From Nocardioides sp. L-11A (GTDB lineage: Bacteria; Actinomycetota; Actinomycetes; Propionibacteriales; Nocardioidaceae), in contig CP124680.1 of the NCBI GenBank assembly GCA_029961745.1, positions 1,488,001 through 1,552,000 of the forward strand: a stretch of DNA of 64,000 nt, given 5' to 3'. Shown piece after piece: positions 23,760 through 32,900 of this stretch (position 1 is its first letter; each line of letters opens with the position of its first letter). A program made the position numbers and the translations under genes. Below the pieces are notes generated by a model. The model worked only from the letters and a program-made list of their open reading frames with translations. It was not told the origin of the DNA and did not search any database.

Positions 23760-26347
23760 GGCCCGCGCCCCGACTCGCCCGGGCACTCCGGCTCGGCGTC
23801 GTCGCCCTGGTCGTCGGTGCGAGCGCGGCCACCGGCGTCACCGCACCGGCGCTCGCCGACCGGCCGCAGCCCGTGACGCCGCGCGCCGCGGTCGCCGGCG
23901 ACGCGTGGAGCCAGACCAGGTCCATGGAGCGCCAGTTCGTCGCCGCCGACGGTACGCCGACCACGATCTCGGACCCGAGCACCGGCAGTCCATGGCAGGT
24001 GAAGGTCGACGTCGACCACACCCAGAACCTGCGCGGTCGCGAGCGGGTCGGCATCACCTGGAGCGGGGCCCAGCCCAGCGCCGGCCGGGCCAACGACCCG
24101 TTCGGACCCGGCGGTGTGAACCAGGAGTACCCGGTGGTCGTGCTCCAATGCCGAGGGACCGGTGATGCCATCACGCCGGAGACGTGCTGGACGTCGTCCT
24201 TCGCGCAGCGCTCCCAGGTTTCCAAGTCGGGCAGTGACGCCGGCTGGACCGAGGACCTGCACGCCGGCGCCGCGGCCAAGGAGAAGGTCTCGTCCAGCAA
24301 CGGCACCGTGCCGGACGCCGCCACGTGTCCGACGATCGACCGGACGGGTCTGCTCTACACCCGGGTCGTCCCCTTCGTCGCGGCCAATGGGACCGTCTTC
24401 CCGGCCTGCGACGCCAAGACCATGCCGCCCGAGGCGGCCGCGGACGCCGCCCTGCCGGCCAACGAGATGTACGCCTTCACCGACGCCGCCGGTGGCGGCA
24501 GCATCCAGTTCGAGGTGCGCACCGACGTCGAGAACGAGTCGCTGGGGTGCAGCAAGACGACCGCGTGCTCCATCGTCGTGATCCCGATCGTGGGGCTCAG
24601 CTGCGACACCGCCTCGACGGAGGACGCCTCGAAGCTCTCGGTGACCGAGAAGTCGTGCCGGCGTACCGGACAGTTCCTGCCGGGGTCGAGCAACTTCACC
24701 AGCATCGGCGTGGACCAGGCGGCATCGCCGCTGCTGTGGTGGTCGGAGTCCAACTGGCGCAACCGCTTCGTCATCCCGGTCACGTTCGGCGACCCGCCGG
24801 ACACCTGCGACATCCTCGACCCGCGGGTGCCGACGGGCTTCTACGGCTCGGAGCTGATGGCCCAGGCCGCGCTGCAGTGGGCGCCGGCGTACTGCCTGAA
24901 CAAGAAGCGCTTCAAGTTCCAGCACAACCAGATGCCCGACCAGGCCGGCTTCTCGCTGATGGCCTCGGGCGGCGGTGCGGCTGCGCTGGTGTCGTCGAAG
25001 TACGAGGCGACCGGTGATCCGGTCGGCTACGCCCCGGTCGCGCTGACCGGGTTCGGCATCGGCTACATCATCGACAAGCCGGACAACGCCGGCGAGCTCA
25101 CCGACCTGCGGCTGAACGCCCGGCTGTTGGCCAAGCTGATCACCCAGTCCTACACCGGGTCCAGTTTCGGCGCCGGACACCCGGGCATGGAGCAGAACCC
25201 GTGGACCGTCAACCGTGACCCGGAGTTCGTCGCCCTCAACCCGGGCCTCACCGACGAGGCGATGGAAGCGGGGGCGGCCCTGCTCTCCTTGTCGAACTCC
25301 TCCGACGTGATCCGTCAGCTCACGGAGTATCTCGCCAGCGACAAGGACGCGATGGCGTTCGTCAAGGGCAAGGCGGACCCGTGGGGGATGCGGGTCAACC
25401 CGTCGTACAAGAAGATCAAGCTGCCCCGCGACGAGTGGCCGCTGCTCGACGACTACGTGCCGTCTGGCGGCACGGAGTGCAAGGCGAACAACCCCTCGAC
25501 GTACTTCAACGACCTCGCCGCGCCGGTGTCCACACTGCGCAAGATCGCCGAGGCGCTGCTCGACGCGTGGCCTAATGTGCAGACGCGCTGCGACACCGAT
25601 CTCAGCGTCGACCCGCCGATCTACAAGCTCGGTCGCACCGAGCGCCAGCACTACGGCCACCGGCTCATGCTGGGCGTGGTCAGCCTCGGGGACGCCCAGC
25701 GCTATGGGCTGCGTACGGCGGGCCTGGAGACCCGCAAGGGCCGGTACGTCACGCCGACGACCGAGTCGCTGACGGCGGCCGTGAAGCTGGCCGAGCCCGC
25801 GGGCGGACGTGGCCCGTTCGAGATGGACATGGCTGACCTCCGCAAGGCGGGAAACGCCTATCCGGGCACGATGCTCGTCTACACCGCGGCGCGGCTCCAG
25901 AACCTGGACAAGAAGGACGCCGCCAAGGTGGCCCAGTTCGTCCGCACCGCGACCTCGGAGGGGCAGCGGCCCGGCAGCGGCAACGGCCAGCTGCCCGGCG
26001 GCTTCGTGCCGATCCGCAAGAGTGGCGCCACCCAGGCGCTGTACGACCGCGCCCAGTCGGTCGCCCGCGCCATCGAGCAGCAGAAGGTGCCGGCCGCGCC
26101 CCCGGAGGCGGGCCCCGCGACCGTGACCCCGGGGGCTCCCGAGGCGGTCCCCGCCGGCGAGCCCGTCGCCGCCGCACCCGCTGCGGGCCCGGCCGCTGCC
26201 GCACCCGAGGCGCTCACCATGCCGCCGACGAAGGCGGTCTCCTCGGAGTGGAGCGGTCGCCTGCTGCCGGTGCTGCTCATGCTCGGCCTGGTCTTCTCCG
26301 TGGTCAGCGCCGTCTCGCGCGTCGTCGTCCTGCGGAGCCGCCGATGA
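23756..26347 (+). CDS. large anchored PstS-superfamily surface protein
   Basis: An 863-residue secreted protein with a signal peptide (to about residue 35) and a C-terminal membrane helix with RSRR tail. The first 300 residues form a domain I do not recognise, with several cysteines. Residues about 340-640 resemble a PstS-type type-2 periplasmic binding fold: SLMASGGGAAALVSSK, then LNARLLAKLITQSY, which parallels the SGETLAKIFTN segment of PstS. A Pro/Ala-rich stalk (about 780-820) precedes MPPTK (822-826) and the helix. It overlaps pstS and the pseudo-sortase gene by four bases each, so the three are made together. It may be an accessory or large-ligand receptor for the phosphate importer. 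Confidence 0.75.
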   Translation: MRPAPRLARALRLGVVALVVGASAATGVTAPALADRPQPVTPRAAVAGDAWSQTRSMERQFVAADGTPTTISDPSTGSPWQVKVDVDHTQNLRGRERVGITWSGAQPSAGRANDPFGPGGVNQEYPVVVLQCRGTGDAITPETCWTSSFAQRSQVSKSGSDAGWTEDLHAGAAAKEKVSSSNGTVPDAATCPTIDRTGLLYTRVVPFVAANGTVFPACDAKTMPPEAAADAALPANEMYAFTDAAGGGSIQFEVRTDVENESLGCSKTTACSIVVIPIVGLSCDTASTEDASKLSVTEKSCRRTGQFLPGSSNFTSIGVDQAASPLLWWSESNWRNRFVIPVTFGDPPDTCDILDPRVPTGFYGSELMAQAALQWAPAYCLNKKRFKFQHNQMPDQAGFSLMASGGGAAALVSSKYEATGDPVGYAPVALTGFGIGYIIDKPDNAGELTDLRLNARLLAKLITQSYTGSSFGAGHPGMEQNPWTVNRDPEFVALNPGLTDEAMEAGAALLSLSNSSDVIRQLTEYLASDKDAMAFVKGKADPWGMRVNPSYKKIKLPRDEWPLLDDYVPSGGTECKANNPSTYFNDLAAPVSTLRKIAEALLDAWPNVQTRCDTDLSVDPPIYKLGRTERQHYGHRLMLGVVSLGDAQRYGLRTAGLETRKGRYVTPTTESLTAAVKLAEPAGGRGPFEMDMADLRKAGNAYPGTMLVYTAARLQNLDKKDAAKVAQFVRTATSEGQRPGSGNGQLPGGFVPIRKSGATQALYDRAQSVARAIEQQKVPAAPPEAGPATVTPGAPEAVPAGEPVAAAPAAGPAAAAPEALTMPPTKAVSSEWSGRLLPVLLMLGLVFSVVSAVSRVVVLRSRR

Positions 26348-27243
26348 CCACGCTCGACGTGCCGCGGGCCGGGTTCCGCGCGGGCCGGCCGGCCGGCCCC
26401 CCGAGCCGGGTCGAGACGGCAGGCTCGGTGGTCAGTACGTCGACCACGATGGTCGCCCTGGTCACGCTATGGATGGCGCTGCAGATGCTCGTCCTCGGTG
26501 GCGTCGCGCAGGAGCGCAGCCAGTCGCTGCTGTACCAGGAGTTCCGGGCGCAGGTCGCCGCGGCGACCGCGCCGGTCGGTCCGGTCACGGAGCCGGGCGC
26601 CCCGGTCGCGCTGCTGGAGATCCCGCGTCTGGGGATGCAGCAGGTCGTCGTCGAGGGGACCGCGTCGGGCGACCTCCTCGCCGGTCCGGGCCACCTCCGC
26701 AACACGGTGCTGCCGGGGCAGGCCGGCACGTCGGTGGTGCTCGGCCGCGCGGCGACGTACGGCAGCCCGTTCGCGGAGGTCGACCGCCTCGAGCCCGGTG
26801 ACCGGATCGAGGTCACCGTCGGCCAGGGCCGCGCCGTGTTCACCGTGCAGGGGCTGCGCCGTAGCGGCGACCCGCTGCCCCAGCCGCTCGCGAGCGGTCG
26901 CTCGCGACTCACCCTGGTCACCGCCGAGGGCCAGGGCCGGCTGCGGGCGATCGCTCCGGGTGAGGTCCTCTATGTCGACGCCGAGTCGTCCTCGGCGTTC
27001 CCCGCGCCGTCCGGCCTGCCGCCGACGGTGCCCGAGTCGGAGAAGCCGATGGGCATCGACACAGGGGTGCTGCCCCTGCTCGCCCTCGATCTCGCGCTGC
27101 TCCTGGCGTTGACCCTCGGGGTCATCGCCGCCCGTCAGAGATGGTCGCTGGTGCACGTGTGGGTGGTTGCGACCCCCCTCGCGATCGCCCTGGCCTGGGT
27201 GACGACCGACGGAGTGATGCGGCTCCTGCCCAACCTGACCTGA
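26344..27243 (+). CDS. sortase-fold protein lacking expected catalytic His and Cys
   Basis: A 299-residue membrane protein with one N-terminal helix (about 33-54), a class E-like sortase domain (88-213) and two C-terminal helices (about 241-262, 268-286). The sortase frame is clear: LLEIPRLGMQQVVVEG, GPGHLRNTVLPGQAGTSVVLG, then the beta7/beta8 strand. But where sortases have the catalytic His in a G-H-R context this protein has G134-R135-A136, and where they have T-C it has T193-A194 (LVTAEG). Both nucleophile and base are thus missing. It is coupled to the anchored PstS-like genes, so a structural or ligand-binding role is more likely than transpeptidation. Confidence 0.78.
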   Translation: MTTLDVPRAGFRAGRPAGPPSRVETAGSVVSTSTTMVALVTLWMALQMLVLGGVAQERSQSLLYQEFRAQVAAATAPVGPVTEPGAPVALLEIPRLGMQQVVVEGTASGDLLAGPGHLRNTVLPGQAGTSVVLGRAATYGSPFAEVDRLEPGDRIEVTVGQGRAVFTVQGLRRSGDPLPQPLASGRSRLTLVTAEGQGRLRAIAPGEVLYVDAESSSAFPAPSGLPPTVPESEKPMGIDTGVLPLLALDLALLLALTLGVIAARQRWSLVHVWVVATPLAIALAWVTTDGVMRLLPNLT

Positions 27244-27317
27244 CCGCCGCGGTCGCGGCGTCCGCAACGCGGCTGCACCGGCAGCCGCACGTCCCTCACA
27301 GAAAGTCGAACAACGCA

Positions 27318-28814
27318 ATGTCCGTACGCAAGTCCCTCACGGCCACCTTCGCGGCCGCGGTGGCCACGTCGGCGGTGACGATGATCGCCTCTCCGGCCCA
27401 CGCCGCCTACACCGAGCAGCCCTATGACAGCAAGCCCGCGCCGACCGCGGCCGACCTGGTCGGTGGCGGCTCCGACACGACCATGATCGCCATGTACGAG
27501 GTGGCCGAGCTCTGGAACAACGGCGCCAAGGCCGGCTACGGCCAGGCCTTCGACATCGCGTCCTTTGACGCCTTCGGCGGCGGCGACATCCCGCTGGGGA
27601 ACGGCACCGAGATCCTCCGCCCCAACGGGTCCGGGAAGGGACGAGACGCCCTCATCGCCAACCCGGCGATGGACTTCGCGCGATCGTCCTCCGCGATCAG
27701 CGGGTCCGCGGCCGAGACGTTGGAGGGCATCCCGTTCGCTCTGGACACCGTGGAGATGGCGGTGTCCAACAACGGCGGCGGTACGGCCTCGGCCGCTCCC
27801 GCGACGCTCACCCTCGAGCAGCTGCAGGACATCTATGACTGCTCGGTGACCAACTGGAACCAGGTCGGCGGCAGCAACGCCCCCATCAGGCCGCTCGTCC
27901 CGCAGTCGGGCTCGGGGACGCTGAGCTTCTTCACGTCGAGCCTCGGCGTCGCGACGGGCGCCTGTGTCAAGGACTACATCGACGCCAACGGCAACGGCAC
28001 CAAGGACCCGGGCGAGGCCAGTGTCCAGGAGCACGACGTCACGGCCGTCCAGACCGACCCGAACGCGATCGTCCCGATCTCCAAGGGCCGTGCGAGTCTG
28101 GTGGCGAACAACCCGGTGCGTCTCGTCGGCGGTGCGCAGGTCTCGTTCAAGCGCGCTGTCTACAACCTGGTGCGCGCGACGGAGATCACGAAGCCCGAGA
28201 TCCAGGCGTTCTTCGGTCCTGACGGCTTCCTGTGCTCCGCGGCCGCCAACGAGGCAATCGCCCGAGGTGGTCTGACCCAGCTCGCCACCGAGGCCAACGA
28301 CGGCGTCTGTGGTTCGCCGGCCGACAGCACCTCCAACTTCACCACCAACGAGGTCGTGGCCAGCGCGACCACGCTGACCGGTGCCAACCTGGCCGCGGGC
28401 GTCCGGCTGACCGCGACCGTCTCCGGCTCTTCGCAGCCGACGGGATCGGTGTCCTTCTACGAGGGTGCGACTCTGCTGCAGAAGGTCACGGTCGTGTCGG
28501 GCCAGGGCAACTACGTCGTCCCGTCCCCGACGGTCGGCGCGCACACCTACAAGGCCGTCTTCACGCCCAACAACGCGAAGTTCCTCGGCTCGGAGACGAC
28601 CACCACGGTGAACTACGCCCCGCCGGCCACCGGTCCGTCCCCGGCCCTCGCCGCGGCCCAGGCCCAGTTCGACAAGGCCCAGGCCAAGGTGAAGAAGGTC
28701 AAGAAGCAGCTCAAGAAGGCCACGGGCGCCAAGAAGGTCAAGCTGAAGAAGAAGCTGAAGAAGGCCAAGCAGGCCAAGAAGACCGCCGCCGCCGCGGTCG
28801 TCGCCGCGTCCTGA
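27318..28814 (+). CDS. secreted PstS-like protein with Ig domain and Lys-rich tail
   Basis: A 498-residue exported protein. A signal peptide ends near SPAHAA (25-30). The PstS-like domain (about 45-330) has VGGGSDTT, a LEQLQDIYDCSVTNW segment and the ligand loop PQSGSGT (195-201). An EF-hand-like loop, DANGNGTKDPGE (222-233), has acidic or Asn residues at positions 1, 3, 5, 9 and 12. A bacterial Ig-like domain follows (about 345-435), then a coiled, strongly basic tail (about 452-489) of Lys/Ala/Gln. No membrane helix is seen, so the tail may hold the protein on anionic wall polymers. It lies 74 bases after the pseudo-sortase gene. Confidence 0.82.
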   Translation: MSVRKSLTATFAAAVATSAVTMIASPAHAAYTEQPYDSKPAPTAADLVGGGSDTTMIAMYEVAELWNNGAKAGYGQAFDIASFDAFGGGDIPLGNGTEILRPNGSGKGRDALIANPAMDFARSSSAISGSAAETLEGIPFALDTVEMAVSNNGGGTASAAPATLTLEQLQDIYDCSVTNWNQVGGSNAPIRPLVPQSGSGTLSFFTSSLGVATGACVKDYIDANGNGTKDPGEASVQEHDVTAVQTDPNAIVPISKGRASLVANNPVRLVGGAQVSFKRAVYNLVRATEITKPEIQAFFGPDGFLCSAAANEAIARGGLTQLATEANDGVCGSPADSTSNFTTNEVVASATTLTGANLAAGVRLTATVSGSSQPTGSVSFYEGATLLQKVTVVSGQGNYVVPSPTVGAHTYKAVFTPNNAKFLGSETTTTVNYAPPATGPSPALAAAQAQFDKAQAKVKKVKKQLKKATGAKKVKLKKKLKKAKQAKKTAAAAVVAAS

Positions 28815-28858
28815 CGCGACCCCCGCAGTTCGGCAGTACCCGTATCACCCGCAGCACC

Positions 28859-28890
28859 GGTGCCGGGCGGCCCACGGGCCGCCCGGCACC
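28859..28890 (+). terminator. strong hairpin between PstS-like gene and pstB
   Basis: Perfect arms of 14 bases (left from 28859, right to 28890) with a CACG loop, all G/C-rich, in the 95-base gap before pstB. There is no T-tract. Such hairpins after binding-protein genes often stabilise the upstream message or cause partial termination, giving more binding protein than ATPase; that role is inferred. Confidence 0.55.
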
Positions 28891-28909
28891 TCCCGATGAG
28901 AAGAGAGCC

Positions 28910-29785
28910 ATGGACTCCACAGCCGACCAGACCACCGTCCTGCCCGCCGTCGAGGACACGGTCGCCCCCGAGGCCACCGTCGCCCCCGGCGGCGTACCCG
29001 CCCCCGGCGTGCTCGCGCAGCTGGAGGCGCGGGAGATCACGGCGTGGTTCGGCGACCACAAGGTCCTCGACCGGGTCTCGCTCACCATGGACGCCGGGCG
29101 GATCACCGCCCTGATCGGGCCGTCCGGCTGCGGCAAGTCCACCTTCCTGCGCATCCTCAACCGGATGCACGAGCTGGTCCCGTCGGCGCAGTTGGCCGGC
29201 GAGGTGCTGCTCGACGGTGAGGACATCTACGACCCGGGCAAGCGGCTCATCGACGCCCGCCGCTCGATCGGCATGGTGTTCCAGAAGCCGAACCCGTTCC
29301 CGGCGATGTCGATCCAGGAGAACGTGCTCGCCGGCCTCAAGCTCACCGGCACCCGGATGCGGAAGTCCGACAAGGACGACCTCGTCGAGTCCTGCCTGGT
29401 CAAGGGCGGCCTGTGGAACGAGGTCAAGGACCGCCTCGACGCACCCGGCGGCGGCCTCTCCGGCGGTCAGCAGCAGCGGCTGTGCATCGCGCGGTCGCTC
29501 GCGATCCGGCCGCGGGTGCTGCTCATGGACGAGCCCTGCTCGGCCCTCGACCCGACGTCCACCCGGGTGATCGAGGAGACCATGCTCGACCTCGCCCGCG
29601 AGGTGACGATCGTGATCGTCACCCACAACATGCAGCAGGCCGCCCGGGTCTCCGACCAGTGCGCCTTCTTCCTCGCCTCCCAGGGCCGGCCGGGCGTGAT
29701 CGTCGAGCACGGGAAGACCGAGGCGATGTTCCAGAGCCCACAGGACTCCCGCACCTACGACTACGTCAACGGCCGCTTCGGCTGA
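28910..29785 (+). CDS. pstB: phosphate ABC transporter ATP-binding protein PstB
   Basis: A 291-residue ATPase. Walker A is GPSGCGKST, the PstB-type Q-loop is VFQKPNPFP, the signature is [16 protein letters not shown], Walker B is VLLMDEPCSALDP, and the H-loop is VTHNMQQA; PCSALDP and KPNPFPMS-like stretches are PstB hallmarks. The first 35 residues are an acidic/Pro extension absent from most PstB. It is the last gene of the operon; two hairpins follow before mfd. No phoU is present in the window. Confidence 0.94.
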   Translation: MDSTADQTTVLPAVEDTVAPEATVAPGGVPAPGVLAQLEAREITAWFGDHKVLDRVSLTMDAGRITALIGPSGCGKSTFLRILNRMHELVPSAQLAGEVLLDGEDIYDPGKRLIDARRSIGMVFQKPNPFPAMSIQENVLAGLKLTGTRMRKSDKDDLVESCLVKGGLWNEVKDRLDAPGGGLSGGQQQRLCIARSLAIRPRVLLMDEPCSALDPTSTRVIEETMLDLAREVTIVIVTHNMQQAARVSDQCAFFLASQGRPGVIVEHGKTEAMFQSPQDSRTYDYVNGRFG

Positions 29786-29823
29786 TCATCCCGCCGACCC
29801 GTCGCATCTGAACGCCTGAGAGA

Positions 29824-29859
29824 CGCCGACCCGTCGCGTTCAAACGCGCCGGGTCGGCG
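29824..29859 (+). terminator. hairpin after pstB
   Basis: CGCCGACCCG (29824-29833) pairs with CGGGTCGGCG (29850-29859); an inner stem CGCGTT/AACGCG continues it after one mismatch. It lies 38 bases past the pstB stop and is the likely operon terminator, though without a T-tract. Confidence 0.55.
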
Positions 29860-29883
29860 GTACGCCGTAGGCTGGGCGCCGCA

Positions 29884-29907
29884 CCCCCGGTCGTCCCAGA
29901 CCGGGGG
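29884..29907 (+). terminator. second hairpin upstream of mfd
   Basis: CCCCCGGTC (29884-29892) pairs perfectly with GACCGGGGG (29899-29907) around a six-base loop, 35 bases before the mfd start. It may be a second terminator for the pst operon or part of the mfd promoter region. Confidence 0.45.
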
Positions 29908-29942
29908 CGCTCGCGCTGTCCCCCGACCGAAGGTGTACTCCC

Positions 29943-32900
29943 GTGAGTCTCGCCGGCCTCGCCGACGCCGTCCTCGCCGACCCGACCCTGTCCGCGGCGC
30001 TCGCGGGCGCGATCGACGGCACCCAGCCGACCGGTGAGCTGACCGGTCCCGAGGCCCTGCGGCCGTTCCTGGTGACCGGGCTGGTCCGCGCCGAGCGGCC
30101 CGTGCTGGTCGTCACCGCGACCACCCGCGAGGCCGAGCAGCTGGTCGCCGAGCTCGGTGACCTGATCGATCCCGACCGGGTCGCCTACTACCCGAGCTGG
30201 GAGACCCTGCCCCACGAGCGGCTGAGCCCGCGCAGCGACACGGTCGGGCGGCGGCTGGCCGTGCTCCGCCGGCTCTGCCACCCCGGCCCCGACCCGGCGA
30301 CCGGACCGGTCCAGGTCGTGGTCGCGCCCGTGCGCAGCGTCCTGCAGCCGCAGGTCAAGGGCCTCGGCGACCTCGCGCCGGTCGAGCTGGCCGTGGGCGC
30401 GAGTGCCGAGATCGAGGACGTCGTCACGGGTCTGGTCGGCGCCGCCTACTCCCGCGTCGACCTCGTCGAGAAGCGCGGCGAGTTCGCGGTGCGCGGCGGC
30501 ATCGTCGACGTCTTCCCGCCGACCGAGGAGCACCCGCTGCGGGTGGAGTTCTTCGGCGACGAGATCGACGAGATCCGCTCCTTCGCGGTCGCCGATCAGC
30601 GCACCATCGAGAAGGTCGACCGGCTGTGGGCGCCGCCGTGTCGCGAGCTGCTGCTCACCGACCAGGTCCGGGCGCGGGCCGCGGAGCTGGGGCGGACCCA
30701 CCCCCAGCTGCTGGAGATCACCGACAAGCTCAGCGAGGGCATCGCCGTCGAGGGCATGGAGGCGCTCATCCCGGCACTCGTCGACGAGCTGGAGCTGCTG
30801 GTCGACCTGATGCCGGCGGACACCCGGGTCCTGGTGCTCGACCCCGAGCGCGCGCGGGCCCGTGCGCACGACCTCGTCGCGACCAGCGAGGAGTTCCTGG
30901 CGGCGTCCTGGGCCACCGCGGCCAACGGCGGCCAGGCGCCCATCGACCTGCAGGCGGCGTCGTACCAGTCGCTCGCCGACGTGCGGACCCACGCGCGCGA
31001 GCGCGGGCAGGCGTGGTGGACGTTCAGCCCGTTCGGCCTCGACGTCGACGACGCACCGGACGATCCGGTCCTCTCCGCGGCCGACGAGCAGCAGGAACGT
31101 CCGGTACGACGGTTCACACCGGCCCCGTCGTACCGCGGCGACGTGGCGAAGGCCTTCGCCGACATCGCCCGCTGGCGCGGTGAGGGACACGCGGTCGCCG
31201 TCGTCCACGTCGGCCACGGCCCCGCGCAGCGCATGGTCGAGGCGCTGGGGGAGCAGGACGTCCCCGCCCGGCTGGTCGACGACCTCCCGGCCGGCCACGA
31301 GCTCGACCCCGCCGTCGTCACGATCACCTGCGGCAACCTCGGCCACGGCCTGATCGACACCGACCGGGGCCTCGTGGTCCTCACCGGCGAGGACATCGTC
31401 GGCACCAAGGCCTCGACCCGCGACAAGGGCGCGATGCCGGTGCGCCGCAAGCGCCAGATCGACCCGCTCGAGCTCAAGGCCGGCGACTATGTCGTGCACG
31501 AGCAGCACGGCGTCGGCCGGTTCGTGGAGATGAAGCAGCGCGAGGTCCAGGGCGCGGTGCGCGAGTACCTCGTCCTCGAGTACGGCCCGTCCAAGCGCGG
31601 CGGGCCGCCGGACCGGCTGTTCGTGCCGGCCGACACCCTCGACCAGGTCACCCGCTACGTCGGCGGCGAGCAGCCCAGCCTCGACCGGCTCGGCGGTGGC
31701 GACTGGACCAAGCGCAAGAACAAGGCGCGCAAGGCGGTCCGCGAGATCGCGGCCGAGCTGATCAAGCTGTACGCCGCCCGGCAGGCCACCCAGGGCCACG
31801 CGTTCGGCCCCGACACCCCCTGGCAGCGCGAGCTCGAGGACGCCTTCCCGTTCCACGAGACCCCCGACCAGCTGACCACGGTCGACGAGGTCAAGGCCGA
31901 CATGGAGCGCACCGTCCCGATGGACCGGCTGGTCTGCGGCGATGTCGGCTACGGCAAGACCGAGATCGCGGTGCGGGCGGCGTTCAAGGCGGTCCAGGAC
32001 GGCAAGCAGGTGGCCGTGCTGGTGCCGACCACGCTGTTGGTCAACCAGCACCTCGCGACCTTCTCCGAGCGGATGAGCGGGTTCCCCGTCGTCCTCAAGC
32101 CGCTGAGCCGGTTCCAGACCGACAAGGAGGCGGCCGAGACCATCGCCGGACTCGCCGAGGGCAGCATCGACCTCGTCGTCGGCACGCACCGGCTGTTCAA
32201 CGCCGACACGAGGTTCAAGGACCTCGGCCTGATCATCGTCGACGAGGAGCAGCGCTTCGGCGTCGAGCACAAGGAGGCGATGAAGCGGCTGCGCACCTCC
32301 GTCGACGTCCTCTCCATGTCCGCGACGCCGATCCCGCGCACGCTCGAGATGGCGATCACCGGCATCCGCGAGATGTCGACCATCACCACGCCGCCGGAGG
32401 AGCGGCACCCGGTGCTGACCTACGTCGGCGGCTACGAGGATCGCCAGGTCGTGGCCGCCGTACGCCGCGAGCTGCTCCGCGACGGCCAGGTGTTCTACAT
32501 CCACAACCGGGTCAGCTCGATCGAGAAGGCCGCGGCCAAGATCCGCGAGCTGGTGCCCGAGGCCCGGGTCGCGACCGCGCACGGACAGATGGGGGAGCAC
32601 CAGCTCGAGCAGGTGATGGTCGACTTCTGGGAGAAGAACTTCGACGTCCTCGTCTGCACGACGATCGTCGAGTCCGGCATCGACGTCTCCAACGCCAACA
32701 CGATGATCATCGAGCGGTCCGACACCCTCGGCCTCTCCCAGCTGCACCAGCTGCGCGGCCGGGTCGGCCGGTCCCGGGAGCGGGCCTACGCCTACTTCCT
32801 CTACCCGACCGAGAAGCCACTCACCGAGACCGCCCACGAGCGGCTCGCGACCCTGGCCCAGCACTCCGACCTCGGCGGCGGCATGGCGATCGCGATGAAG

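Noticed and set aside
26344..27243. Functional sortase anchoring the PstS-like proteins
   Set aside because: The expected catalytic His and Cys are replaced by Arg and Ala, and neither anchored partner has a complete LPxTG/LAxTG signal, only P-x-T remnants.
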